A stretch of 64,000 bases of DNA from Alligator mississippiensis. Taxonomy: Eukaryota > Chordata > Crocodylia > Alligatoridae. The stretch covers positions 45,250,501 through 45,314,500 of the forward strand of contig NC_081825.1 in NCBI RefSeq assembly GCF_030867095.1, read 5' to 3'. Position 1 is the stretch's first letter; every line of letters begins with the position of its first letter. The position numbers were made by a program, and so were the translations under genes. Below are positions 23,216 through 34,479 of the stretch, one piece after another. The notes under the pieces are model-generated. The model was not told where the DNA came from, ran no database searches, and saw only the letters and a list, made by a program, of their open reading frames with translations.

Positions 23216-24289
23216 TGATTCTCTGTAAACAGTTTCCCTAAGAACTCTAGGGCTCTCTGCCCTAGAGTGCCCCCATCTCAGGCTACATTAGACGAGGGTT
23301 AAATTTTCACATGATCAGTCATTTTAAAAGCACATCTACAGCCATGGATGTTTGTTGTGTTATGGCTACAGAGCATTTGTGGTGTCCTTATTGTGTGAAT
23401 AATGTAACTTTCTTTACATACCCTGTATGATATGTGGGTGGGTCTACCTAAAATTATCCATTAAAAAAAAAAAATAAACTTAGACAGAACAGTACATCAG
23501 AAATGCAAGTCCACTTCAGACCTTTGGTGTTAAACCAAGGCTACTAGCAGAAGCTTATACCCACTCAGTATCCAGAGCTGGGAATATTCTCCTAGGTGTG
23601 TGTATGAACTTACATACATTCTTTGCAAGAACTGGACAAGATTCACTACTTTCTTTCTACACACATGGATTACATTGGATTCTACTTTATAGAATTGCTG
23701 GCTAATAAAATCAGCTGCTTATATGAATCAATATGGGAAAACCAAAACCATTTGTATATTATTACATGTAAAAATTGCTCATATTAGAATAACATTTTTT
23801 GATTTTTGGAATCAAAGTTCCTGAAAATGTATACAGTAATTTCTTATTAACAGGGATATGGGTTTTCTATTTCCCATGGAAAAATAGAGTAAACTGTGGA
23901 TTTTAACTTTTACCAGAGGCAAATGTGGATTTCTCAATTTTACCAGAGAGGCCCAAGGATTTTGCAGTTTGGAGATGAGTTCTTTGCAGGCTGGCAGAGT
24001 TCCAGCCTGCAGGGGACCTGCGGGGAGTGGGAGGAGGGCAGTCAGACAGGAGGTGACATGTGCACATACATGCACATGGCCCTAGTCAGCCTGGAGAGCA
24101 GCTCCCACAGGTAAGTGTGTGTGGGGCGGGCAGGGGAGGGGGGGAATTCAGCCCCCATAGGGAGGGAGGGAGGGAGAGAATTGGGTAGGGCTGGGGCTGG
24201 GACTGGGACTGCTGCCTAGCCAGGCAGGGCTTGGGGCCTGGAGCTGCAATGCATGGCTGCAAGGCCCCAGTAGGGATCAGGATGGAGCT
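23216..24289. other. Anonymous sequence
   Basis: AT-rich from 23300 to 23900, then increasingly GC-rich toward the foldback at 24.3 kb. No gene recognised. Confidence 0.45.
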
Positions 24290-24850
24290 GTGGGAGGCTT
24301 GTCTGGGGGGCAGGGCTGGCTCTTTGCCACTGAACACACTCCCAGGGAGCAGGGGGGACCTGTGCCTCACAGATATATGTGCAGGGAAGGGGTGAGGGTG
24401 GGTGTGGGCTGTGGGCTTAGGCTCCCACCCTGCTGGCCTCCCACAGGGCCTCCACAGCCCAATGGGCATGACTCAGCACTGCAGGGAACAGAGGATCCAT
24501 GTGGATAAGCTGCTCTTGCTGTTAGCTCTGCACTGCCCTTGCAATATGTCCCCTGCGTACCCTGCAGCTTTGAGGGGTGCAACCCTGCACCATTGCCCTC
24601 ACTGCAGACTTGCATGTAGGGGGTGCATCACCAGGGCAGTGTAGAGCTCACAGTGCAAGCAGCTTCTCTATGCAGCTCTGCTCTGGGCTGCAGTGCCATG
24701 TCACACCCACCAGACTGAGGAGGCCCCAGGGGAGGGCAACAGGGTGGAAGCCCACAGACTGCATCCATCCCCAACCCTGCCCCTGCCTTGTGCACAGATC
24801 TGTGGGGTCTGTGCAGCTGCCACCTATATAGGGTGGCAAATGATATCATA
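24290..24850. mobile_element. GC-rich foldback with arms of about 180 bp
   Basis: The left arm, about 24365-24540, and the right arm, about 24625-24810, are imperfect reverse complements. Landmarks are ctgtgggctt (24410) against its complement near 24750, 'gcactgcag' (24476) against its complement near 24690, and 'agctctgcactgccct' at the inner edge. The central spacer is about 80 bp. Short open frames on both strands mirror each other, as expected for a palindrome. No transposase or target duplication was found. Confidence 0.65.
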
Positions 24851-25099
24851 TCTCATCATAAAGAAAACTGGCCTCAAGTCACATTAGGTATGTTTTTCAA
24901 GAATATTTAATCTATTGTTTTTGTTTTTATTAATGATTGTATTTTCCTTGTTTTATATTTTCTATTCTATTTTCCTTGTTCTTATTAATGTTACATAAAT
25001 TTTGATTCTATACCTTTTTATGTTTGTTTAACATGTGAATTTATACATTCATAAAATAAATTATACTGAACATAAGTTTATGTGTTCTTTGTTTAAAAA

Positions 25100-25690
25100 A
25101 AAAAGGGGGGGGTTAGAGAAAAAGGCAACCCCTCCTGAAATCTATACCAATCTGACCATGGGGTAAAATTGTTTCCTGACTCCAAATATAGTGATTGGCC
25201 TGACCTCGAGTGGAGGGGTAAGAGCCTCCAGCCAGGAACCCCAAAGTTTGGTCCCAGCAGGAGCATTAGCACACCTCCGTCAAAATCCCCAGACTTGGAT
25301 ATAATCAACATCCAGTGCTTCTGAGGAATACTTAAAAAGCCCCTCTGATGAGTGAAGCAGAGGTGGGGACAAGAGCAACCAGCAAAGCCCAGAAGCATGG
25401 AAAATGACCATATTAGAACACAGGTATAGCTATGCCTAAATCACCTCAAACCAGTTCCTATCCAACCTCTTCTTGAACACCTTCAGTGATAGAGAATCCA
25501 CAACTTCCCTAGGCAGTCTATTTTCCTGCCTCATTCTTCTAACAATAAAGAAGTTTTTTTCACATATACAATCTAAGCTTACTTTGCTGCAACTCCAGGC
25601 CATTGGTCCACATCCTCCTCTCTTCACCAAAGGAGAAAAAGGTGCTTTTACCTCTTCTCTATGGAAGCTGTTCAAGTATGAAAGCTGCTC
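25100..25690 (-). mobile_element. L3/CR1-like LINE 3' end with ORF tail
   Basis: Read on the minus strand, 25675-25436 encodes a LINE ORF2 C-terminal tail: MRQENRLPREVV, DSLSLKVFKKRLDRN, then a stop. The 3' UTR follows, with 'gtcaggaaacaattttaccc' and 'catggtcagattggta' down to about 25110. The same UTR phrases appear in plus orientation at 43840-43880. The copy is 5'-truncated and old. Confidence 0.65.
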
Positions 25691-25945
25691 TAATTAAAAC
25701 ACCTGCAGCATCCTTCATTTCAAAATGGTGGTGGGGATGCTTTAACTAAAGTTCATTTAGTGAGCTTTAATTAAAGTGCCCCTCTACCATTTTGAAATGT
25801 GGGGACACTGAATACATACACAAGATGCTGCAGCATGCTGGAGCATTTTGATTAGTTCACTCCAGCAGACTTGATTAATTGAGTCTGCTCTGATGCTATC
25901 TAATCAGAATGCATTGGAACATGTGTTAGGTGACTAACGTCCAAG
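25691..25945 (-). mobile_element. MITE-like element B, copy 1
   Basis: On the minus strand it runs from 'tcacctaacacatgttcc' through a palindromic block at about 25860-25890 (agtctgct ... agcagact around gattaatt) to a long hairpin at 25716-25799. The hairpin is formed by catttcaaaatgg-type arms of about 35 bp around a 14-base loop. A second copy, in opposite orientation, is at 48945-49130. No coding sequence. Confidence 0.6.
25716..25799. repeat. 35-bp-arm hairpin in MITE-like element B
   Basis: The left arm (25716-25750) begins catttcaaaatgg and ends in ctttaactaaag. The right arm (25765-25799) is its imperfect reverse complement, ending cattttgaaatg. Confidence 0.8.
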
Positions 25946-26255
25946 TGCCTAACATCCTAAAGTCTACTTTTAACAGGTTTTAATTTGGCAGGTCCTTTTT
26001 TGTGACCTGATTGTCACTCTCATAAAAAATCTTGAAAGCTTAATAGATATTAATTGATTTCCCCATTTTGACTAGGCACAAACATTCAAAAACTTGAGGT
26101 GGAATTGATCTGAGTTAAGTAGCTTTCTGTAAGTGGCATAGTTTAGATTGGTAGTCATCAAAGCACACATTCACCTTTTGGTGGGGGCATTAAATCTTAG
26201 ACCAGGTTCTGCCATTTTTAAATTAGTCTGTACATGCTGAACTTTTGTTCTGTTA

Positions 26256-27519
26256 TGGGTTGTGGCAGAGGACCCTTGGTGCCTGCTACTTTAAAAGGCT
26301 TCAGCAGACTGTGGAGTAGCCAGCAGGTGTAGTGTGGCTTAATGAGACAATCAAATGACTGCAAGAGGGCTCCTGTGTTGGAGGATGAGTCTGGGCAGCC
26401 TCAGTATAAACCCAGGTCTTCAGAGCTGAGCTGGCAGTTGTTGTAGGGTTGCTGCCGGATTAACATCACCCAATCAGAGCTGCTACTCCCAGAACATCTG
26501 GTGGTTAAAGGTAGGAACTATGGGAATGGAAAAGGTTCCCGGTCCTGGGGAATGACCTAAAATTATACCCTGCTAGGGTTGGGTGGTGTGGTAGGGTTGC
26601 CTGTGGTAGGGTGGTCCACAGGAAATGCTACACCAGCGCCTTCTTAGTGAAAAGTGAGTATGGGGCACTGTATAGCCTCAGTACCCATGACCTTGTGGGT
26701 TACCTTGTAGGGGGGACAGGCAAGAGGTTCAGGCATGTAATCAAACTGAGAGCCAAGGGGTGTAAGGCACAAGAGCCCCAGTGAGGGGGCAGAGTACTGA
26801 CTGTAGAGATGGGGGAGTGTAATTAAGCAGTAGGCTGCATAGAGTAGGGTCCACATGGGTGGGCATGAAGGACTGCACATAGGCCGGTCTTGGTGATTGA
26901 GTGATCTGGGTTTGGAGGGGCCTGAGAAGGGGGAACCATAGGGGAGAGTGAGGGCAAGTGGCTCAATAAACTAACTGAAGTAACTTTGACTGCTCAATGC
27001 TGGGCCCAGGAACAGAATGGTCAAAGAGGCAGAGTGCCCACTGGGAGGGATGGCCAGAGCCAGGGGCCTTGAGTTCTGACTGGCCTAGAGGTGAGACCAG
27101 GGCCTGTTTGGCCAAAGGTCCCAGAGGGGGCTCACTGCTGATACAGAAACGGGCTTAGGGAGCTTTGCAGCCTAGAAAGGGGGTGGAGTAGACTGCCTGA
27201 GGAAGAGGGATCCAGGTGGGGTCCAAATAGCAGGCACGCATAGAAGGAGGTCCATTGTGGGGCCAAAGCCACATAGTGATGCAATCTGTGAGGCATAGGA
27301 CATGGTCTAGGGACAGTATGGAGCCATGTATTATGCCCTGAGCATCAGGCAGTAAGCTATGCAGCCTCCTGCCTTATAAACAGCTACATATTATGTTACA
27401 TCAAAGGTGTGGCAGGTGAGGCAGGTGGACAGACTGACCTGAACAGGTAGGTTGGCCAATGTTGGGACCTGCCTCATGACAGCTCCCCTTCTCCCCCCCC
27501 CCCCCCCCGCCACATGGGT
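26256..27519. mobile_element. Solo LTR flanked by 5-bp target duplication
   Basis: The 1254-bp block 26261-27514 begins TGTGGC and ends GCCACA, perfect 6-bp inverted ends with the TG...CA termini of LTRs. It is flanked by the direct repeat tgggt at 26256-26260 and 27515-27519. These are the hallmarks of an integrase-mediated LTR insertion that later lost its internal part by recombination between LTRs. It contains a C16 run at 27493-27508. No gag/pol/env coding is present, and family and orientation are undetermined. A TATA-like 'agtataaac' lies near 26400. Confidence 0.7.
27493..27508. repeat. C16 homopolymer at LTR end
   Basis: Sixteen C residues just inside the right terminus of the solo LTR; if the LTR reads in the minus direction this would be a G-run just after its start. 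Confidence 0.95.
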
Positions 27520-29039
27520 ATAGATGGGTTTTCAATCACTTATACCAGTAAAAGTGTAACGACTGTACGTGGCCTTTGGGTAGAAATGCATATAGTTTCC
27601 AAGTAAGTGTAACTCCATATTCACAGGTATATTGGTGATTTATTTAAAGAGGCATGAGTTTGCAATCAGGCCCACAGAGGCATATGCCTACCATTTCTAA
27701 ATTTGGATAGCATAAAATGACACTGAAATCTGGACTTAGTCACCTATATAAAAGTGGTCTGGTTTCTACTGATATATATCATTGGCAAAAGAGAGACCTT
27801 TAAATAAAGGGGCCCAGCTACATATTAGATATTTAATCTTGAATATCCGCATTGTATTTTTTTTCCCTAACTGATAGGTGAATAAGTTATGGGATCTAGT
27901 TTATAGGTATCAGGCTGAAATCATTTCCCCAATAATTCAGTGGGAGTTTTGACTGTATTTTAGGGGATAAAACTTTACCCAGGGAACTCAATGACAATAA
28001 TATAATTGAGAGTACAATCAATTGTATTTGAGAGCCTACATTTTCCAAAATGACTAGGTTTTATATCCCTGATTTAAAACATCCATAAGGAGGAGGAGAA
28101 GAGTTGGGTACCAGCTTGAATGTACAGAGATAAGAATATACTATATCATTGCAATTTCTATCTGTATCTTAGGTATTTGAATTAATGTATTACTAAGTGG
28201 TAGTCAACAATCACATGCAATTACAATAACACTTGCTATTACAATACCTCCACTGCTTACATTTGCAGTCACATAGTAAAAAATACACATCACGTGAGGT
28301 ATTTTTTAAGAAGTATATTTCTCTTACTTTTGTTCTGTCACCATAACAAAATTAGGACCATGGCCCAAACATTATTCTGGCAAACACATAACTCTCATCA
28401 TAATCATATAAAAGTCAATCCATCAGAGTGTGTAATGTTGTTTCACTTTAGAAGAATATCAGATTTAAATTCTGTTGATTTTTCCTTTGGATTTGACTGA
28501 ACCAAAACAGTGCACACAGTAAAAGATATTTATAATCAAGGTATTTTTATACATATTAATATTTATAATTATATGAAAATAAACATTTTAGGATTTGAAA
28601 AACACTGAATCATATGCTTCAGTTAACTCTACTTCTAGATACTGACATAACTCCTCACCTGCTGACAACCATTACACAGGAAGTACCACTATGGCCTATA
28701 TTAGCAAGATACATGACAATACTCTCGTGGCCAGCTACTGATTTTGAAACACTTTTAACTATTAGTGCAGTGCACAGGCACTCTGCTGAGCATGTATTTT
28801 GAAGTGGCTTGGTAATTTAAGGGTATAAGGCTATTATGAATAAAAATAATTCCCTAGGGAATGGTGGATGGTTAGAGCTACATAGCTCAAATCCACCCTA
28901 CTAAAGCAAACACTCATGATCAAGGAACTCACCTGTAATCTGGGAAACACAGATTTGTTACCCCAGAATAGCCCATAGTTTTGGAATTAGGACACTTAAA
29001 AAGTATATTAGAGAGTAACTGTCATTAGAAAATGACAAC
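27520..29039. other. Anonymous AT-rich sequence
   Basis: No gene or repeat family recognised. Confidence 0.5.
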
Positions 29040-30235
29040 CTGTACATTCAGGCTTCATGCAGACATTATGGTAAAAGTTCAGGAGATTCAATTGGATAAA
29101 AAATGGCCACCCAGTCTAACTTAGTGATTCATTACTTGAATCCTCCTCTTCACAGAACACTACAGAAATTCCTAGGATCTAATCTACATTTATTCATTTT
29201 ATTTTAAAGCCATGTGACTACAGATCAGGTGCTGATTTTACAGACTTTTGCTAATGATGAGATCCCAGTCTAAGTAGGTTTGGGTTGGGAGAGAGACAGG
29301 TGGGATTGAGGAACTAGGAGGAGCCACAGGGGGGTTGATGGGGTCTGGTGGATTGGTTAGATCAGAGCCCCTGGTCTGCACCAACTACCCAACCTCTTCA
29401 ATCCTGCTAAACCTCCCCCAGTTCTACTAGTTTTTTTCAGTTTTACAGGCATTCATTGGTGTTCGGAGCCTTATCTAAGTAAACCAGGGTGGGATAAGAG
29501 ATAGCCTTGTGGCTCTGTGTGGCAGGGGGTTGGTAGCATCAGGGGCTAGAAACTTGGTGGGGGGTTGATGGGGTCTGGGTGGTAGGGTGTGGTGGGATCA
29601 GAGAGGCTCTCATGCCCCCAGCCAAGCTACATTTAATCCCCTAACCCCCTAACCCATCCCAAGACAGACCACCTGCTGTGTGGACTACCCTTGCAAACTC
29701 TAATCCTGCCTGCCCCCCCAAAAAATTTACTTAGATTGGACTCCCAATACCAGTGAATATCTTTAAAACCAGTACAAGGGGAAGCTTCTAGGATTGGGGG
29801 GGGGGAGGGGCTAGCTGGTCCATGAGCTAGGACCTAGCTTGTCCATGATCTAGGACCTAGTTGGTCCCTAGCTGTCCATTTTGGGGTGGAAGGGGTTAGG
29901 GGACTAAAAGTAGCCCATGAGTAGGTAGTAAAAGTGCAGCCTAAGGGTTGGGTCATGACTGGGCTTTTCCAGCCCTGAGGGTGCACTCCAAGCATGTACA
30001 GATGTTGGGTTAGATAGGTCTAACTGTGCCCAATCTAACTTAGTGCTCCACTCAGGTTAACTAACTTACATTGGGCTGGCCATTTTTTGCCTGATCTAAC
30101 CTTTGGGGAATGCCTGTACAATTTGGCATTTTGGCAATTAGGTCTGCATGTGGGTTAACTAAACTGGACTGAGCAGCCATTTTTTTTCCAGTCTAACCTC
30201 TCAGATTTCTACATGCAATGTCTGTACATGACTTC
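29040..30235. mobile_element. Foldback/MITE-like element C with doubled terminal repeat
   Basis: Left end (29040-29130): 'catgcagacattatgg', then 'ggataaaaaatggccaccca' and 'gtctaacttag'. The right end carries two diverged inverted copies of the same module, ending at about 30160 and about 30230. Their shared words, read on the minus strand, are 'catgcagac', 'ggttaga', 'aaaaatggc' and 'tagttaac'. The interior is G/C-rich with a direct duplication of 'ggggttgatggggtctgg' 230 bp apart (29331 and 29561). No coding or target duplication was identified. Confidence 0.6.
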
Positions 30236-30849
30236 AGACCTGTACTCTAACCACCAGACTATTGCCTATTTTGTTGTTGGGTGAGCTCTCTTTCTCTCTG
30301 TGTCCCAAAAGGCCTCAAATTTTGTTTGTGTCATAGGATGCAGAAGAGAACAGTGTCTGAAATCTCAAAAAAAAAAAAAAAAACAACAAAAAACCCCCCA
30401 AGAAGACAGAGCATGCAAAATATTTCCTATCCAACTCTAGAAATATTTTTGAGAGTAAACATAATATATGGTACTGCAGCTTGTCTCTATCTGCAAGTGT
30501 CTGTGCACATAAACACAACGCTTAGTCGTGTAAAGGATACATGGCAACTTTACAGTTCCTGCTTCAGTTTATCCATTTATAGCACAGTTCTTATAAATGG
30601 TTCAATATGAGTAAGATGGCAGGCAAATTGAGGCATCTGGCCCTACATTCGGCCTTTTGAATGGGAGCCAAGAGCATTTCCAGTACAATTTCCAGAATTC
30701 ATGTGTCAGGCCTCAAATAGTGAGATGAGATTTTAAATGATGAGGTTTCTGAAGTTCATTTAGTTTTATTTGTGTTTTTTTTCTAATCTCTAATTTTAAG
30801 GGTGAGTTTAGGTTTACAGAAATTATAGACTTCTACCACTACCCCAATG
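30236..30849. other. Anonymous sequence with poly(A) run
   Basis: An A-rich run lies at about 30366-30395. No gene recognised. The 109-aa open frame at 30281 reads through the A-run. Confidence 0.45.
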
Positions 30850-31027
30850 ACTTAAAAGATAAAAAAGAAAGATAGAGTGTATACAAGCTTTCATGAACCA
30901 AAGTTCACTTCATCAGATTCTGTGAAAGGACATGCAGAAATCAGAGTATAAGAAGGAGAGAAAATTTAGAATACACAGATAAAGGGAGAGGGTTGGAGGG
31001 AGATAGGGAGATAAGGTCAAGAGGGGG
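30850..31027 (-). mobile_element. Penelope-like element, 3' part (piece 1 of 2)
   Basis: On the minus strand this reads 'ctgatgaagtgaactttgg' then 'ttcatgaaagcttgtatac', the PLE 3' UTR motif order also seen at 2.9-3.3 kb. It is cut at 31028 by the tail of a minus CR1, and the same PLE appears to resume at 32693. The orientation of both pieces agrees. Confidence 0.55.
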
Positions 31028-31274
31028 TAGAATCATAGAAAATTAGGGTTGGAAAGGACTTCAGAAGGTCATCTAATCCAACCCCCTGCTCAAAGCGGGA
31101 CCATCCCCAGCTAGATCATCCCAGCAAAGGCTTTGTCTAGCCAGGTCTTAAACCCTCCAAGGATGGAGTTTCCACAACCTCTCTGGATAACCTGTTTCAG
31201 TGTTTTACTATCCTTCTAGTGAGAAAAGTCCTCCAAATATCTAATCAAAAATTCCCTTGCTGCAACTTCCCTTG
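31028..31274 (-). mobile_element. CR1 LINE 3' end (outer copy, piece 1 of 2)
   Basis: Minus-strand CR1 starting with tail 'agaatcatagaaaattaggg' at 31030. It matches the copy at 55140-56600 in order and sequence up to 31274, where a plus-strand CR1 interrupts it. The coding trace corresponds to the last part of ORF2 (RLDKALAGMI-like end). Confidence 0.85.
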
Positions 31275-32059
31275 TTCAACGTTGAGAAATGTAAAGTGCT
31301 CCACCTCAGGATGAGCAACCCCCAACACACCTACAGGCTTGGCAGCACCAAACTGTCTAGGATCACAAATGAAAGGGACTTGGGGGTAATAATAGACCAC
31401 AGTATGGCTATGAGCTGGTAGTGCAATGCTGTAGTCAGTAGGGCAAATAATACTCTGGAATGCATCAATCGATGCAACTGCAACAAAGCCAAGGAGGTGA
31501 TTCTTCCACTGTACTCAGTGCTGGTGAGATCGCAGCTGGAGTACTGTGTCCAGTTCTAGGTGCCACACTTCAACAAGGATGTGGACCAGCGAGAGAGAGT
31601 CCAAAGAATAGCTACCCACATGATCAGAGTCTTAAAAAGCAAGCCATACGAGGAAAGACTGAGGGATCTGGGACTCTTCAGCCGGAGGAAAAGAAGGCTA
31701 AGAGGGAACCTGGTAGCAGCTGATCACTACACTAGGGGAGTACTTCAAGGGCTTGGTGAGCAACTGTTCACCAGGACACCTGAGGGGAAAACCAGGAGTA
31801 ATGGCCACAAACTCCTGGAAGATCGATACAGGCTCAATATTAGGAAAAAACTTCACAGTCAGAGTGCCCAGTCTGTGGAATAAGCTCCCTCCAGAGGTGG
31901 TGCAATCACCTACCCTGGCCTGGAAATCTTCAAGAGGAGACTAGACAGTCATCTTGCTAGGGTTACTTGACCCCCAGTTATCTTTCCTGCTTGGTGCTGG
32001 GGGCTGAACCTGATAATCTTCCGACGTCGCTTCCAGCCTTACAATCTATGAATCTATGA
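31275..32059 (+). mobile_element. CR1 LINE inserted in opposite orientation (inner copy)
   Basis: A 785-bp plus-strand CR1 3' segment, beginning FNVEKCKVLHL and reading through ERDLGVIIDH, LEYCVQF, NKDVDQRERVQR and KPYEERLRDLGLFS with several stops and shifts. It ends with the tail 'tctatgaatctatga'. It sits inside a minus CR1, and the 5 bases ccttg occur on both sides (31270-31274 and 32060-32064), a possible short target duplication. It post-dates the outer copy. Confidence 0.9.
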
Positions 32060-32692
32060 CCTTGAGACCACTGCTTCTTGTTTTGTCATCTGCCACCAGT
32101 GAGAACAGTCTAGCTCCATCCTCTTTTGAACCCCCCTTCAGGTAGTTGAAGGCTGTTATTAAATCCTGCCTCATTTTTTTCTTCTCTAGACTAAGTAAGC
32201 CCGGTTCCCTCAGCCTGTCTCATGAGTCATGTGCCTCAGCCTCCTCACCATTTTTGTTGCCCTCCAGTGGACTCTCCAATTTGTCCACATCATTTCTGTA
32301 GTGGGGGACCAAAACTGAACACCTTACTCCAAATGTGGCCTCACCAGTGCTGACTATAGGGGAATAATCACTTCCTTTGACCTACTGGCAACATGCACAC
32401 CAATCCAGCCCAGTATGGCATTAGCCTTCTTGCCAACAAGGGAACACTGCTGTTTCATATACAGCTTGTTGTCCACTGTAACCCCAGGTCCTTATCTGCA
32501 GAGTTGCTGCCCAGCCAGTAAACCCCCAGCCTGTAATTGTGCATGGGATTGTTTTGTCCTAAGTGAAGGACTTGTTCTTACTAAACCTCATAAGATTCCT
32601 TTTGGCCCAATCCTCCAATTTATCAAGGTCAATCTGAATCCTAGTCCTACCCTCATCTGCAAACTTGCTGAGGGTGTGCTTTAAGCCATCTA
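32060..32692 (-). mobile_element. CR1 LINE (outer copy, piece 2 of 2)
   Basis: The minus CR1 resumes directly after the inner insertion. 'cttgagaccactgcttcttg' continues the sequence that in the copy at 55140-56600 reads without a break around 55380-55400. It runs to about 32692, where homology with that copy stops in the segment preceding the RT motif C region. Many stops; dead. Confidence 0.85.
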
Positions 32693-33420
32693 GAATGCAG
32701 TCCTAGGAAAGAAAAGCAAAATAACAATAAAGCAAAGCCATGGGAACAAAGTGGGCTATAAAAGCTAAGTGATGTAATGAAATGAGAATCCATAGTCCCT
32801 GCTTAAACCATACTTAATGCAATCCAGTTTGTAGATGATTTCTTGTTCTGCAATTTCCCATTCAAACTTTTTTATTTTATTATTATTTTTTTTTAAATGA
32901 GAACAGCAATTCTGAGGTCAGCAATGGAGACTGAAGTGTTTAGTCACAGGCTTTTGTCTTTCTGCACAGATGTCAGATCTGTGCTCATTCATTTTTACAC
33001 ATAGACATCACCCTGTCTGTCTGATACAGACAGCAGAGGGCCATTGTGGAGAGAGGATGCCGTATATAACATTGGCAGAGTTGCAAGTGAATGAACTTTG
33101 GATGTTGCATTCCTTGTTATTAGGTCCAGTAATGATGTGGTCTATATCGATGTGGTTTGTACCGATGTGTAGCTAATATAAGGCAGAGGGAATATAAGTC
33201 TTTGACGAAGCTAGTGGATATCTCTGTTAGATGGATATTTCTCTGGAAAGGAGCAGGCTCTGGTTCCAGCCTGAATAATGGCATCAGATGTGTGGCATGA
33301 TGGTTAGAGCACAAATGCAGTCTCAAATGTCCTCTGAGTGAAACTGGCCTAGAACCTGGACCTGTCTTTTCCTGAGCACATGCCATAATCACTCTGCTAT
33401 TGTTGCTAACAGCTACTAGT
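32693..33420 (-). mobile_element. Penelope-like element, GIY-YIG region remnant (piece 2 of 2)
   Basis: Read on the minus strand, 33180-32900 gives HIITGPNN, then FTCNSANVIYGI, a QTG motif, MNEHRSDI and KPVTKHFS. This order matches the C-terminal GIY-YIG endonuclease region of Penelope-like retroelements as known from amniote copies: the Y-I pair, G-Q-T-G, H-R-S-D-I, P-V-x-x-H-F. A stop and several substitutions show it is dead. Toward lower coordinates comes the PLE 3' region ('gaatccatagtccctgctta' on plus). It continues across the nested CR1s to 30850. Confidence 0.6.
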
Positions 33421-34479
33421 CATATGCTTTTTGCCATTGAAACTTTAGTACCTTATCTAAAAGATAGTGTATAGTGTGCTGTGAATGCTCAGTGGTTGTG
33501 TGGATGCCTCTGTGTCCCCTCTGCAGGGGTAATAGAATCACAGACTGTGCACAAGTGCCGAAAATGCTTCTGATGTGGCTGGAAGACTCATTTGTGTGAG
33601 TAAAGTGAAACATAATTCTGCCTTTAATGTTCAGTGTCTAAAATCTATTTCAGGGTTGTTTTTTTTAATGGCATTGTTGACTTTTGCTGTAAGCTCTTAT
33701 TGACATTAGACCACACATGCTTATATAACTTCTGTAAGGGGATGAGTAGAAGGGTGAAATCATCAGTATGTCCTTACCAAAGCTTTTAAGAGAACTGCTA
33801 GGTTTTTAAATAATTTAAAATGGCTCTCCTGGGGACAGCTGAACTTAATGCAGGTAAAGTAAGTTGCTTGTAGCTCAGGAGTATATATTTTCAACCAAGT
33901 GCCAGGTAGACCTTACTTTAGCAATTACTTCTTCCCCTGATAAATGCAAATGCCTTTTTTGCATTTTTAATATACAACTTATTTTTGCATTCATCCTGAA
34001 AATTAATAATATTTATTGGCTTTCTATCAAATTGTTGTACATCATTCTTTATTAGCTTGGTAGTACACATCAACGTAATAAATACATAACCCTTGAAAAT
34101 TTTAAGAGGGAATGTTCTATTAGAGGTTTCATCTCTCTCTCACACACACTGATGTGGTCAGACATAAACCAGTTTATGTTAGGCTTCGCTAAAGCATTCC
34201 ACCAATATATCTGAGCAGTCTCTGAGTAATGACTCTTTTGGGCAGCAGTGAAGGACAAACCATTGTACTCATGCAACTGGGTCATGCAGTTTCTACAGTT
34301 TTTTCCTTTAATTGAAAAGTTACCTTGCACATTCAGTCTGACCAAAGCATTAAAAAAGGACTCCCACTGGATCCCAGTGTGCATAATGGGACAGCCTTTC
34401 ATTTTTGACTCACATTTGACATCCCAATATGACCTTAGGAATTGTAGAATAAAGAATTATATTAACAATCACATGTACA
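33421..34479. other. Anonymous AT-rich sequence
   Basis: No gene or repeat family recognised. Confidence 0.5.

Noticed and set aside
31460..31944. Three overlapping plus frames as separate genes
   Set aside because: All are shifted readings of one CR1 3' end.
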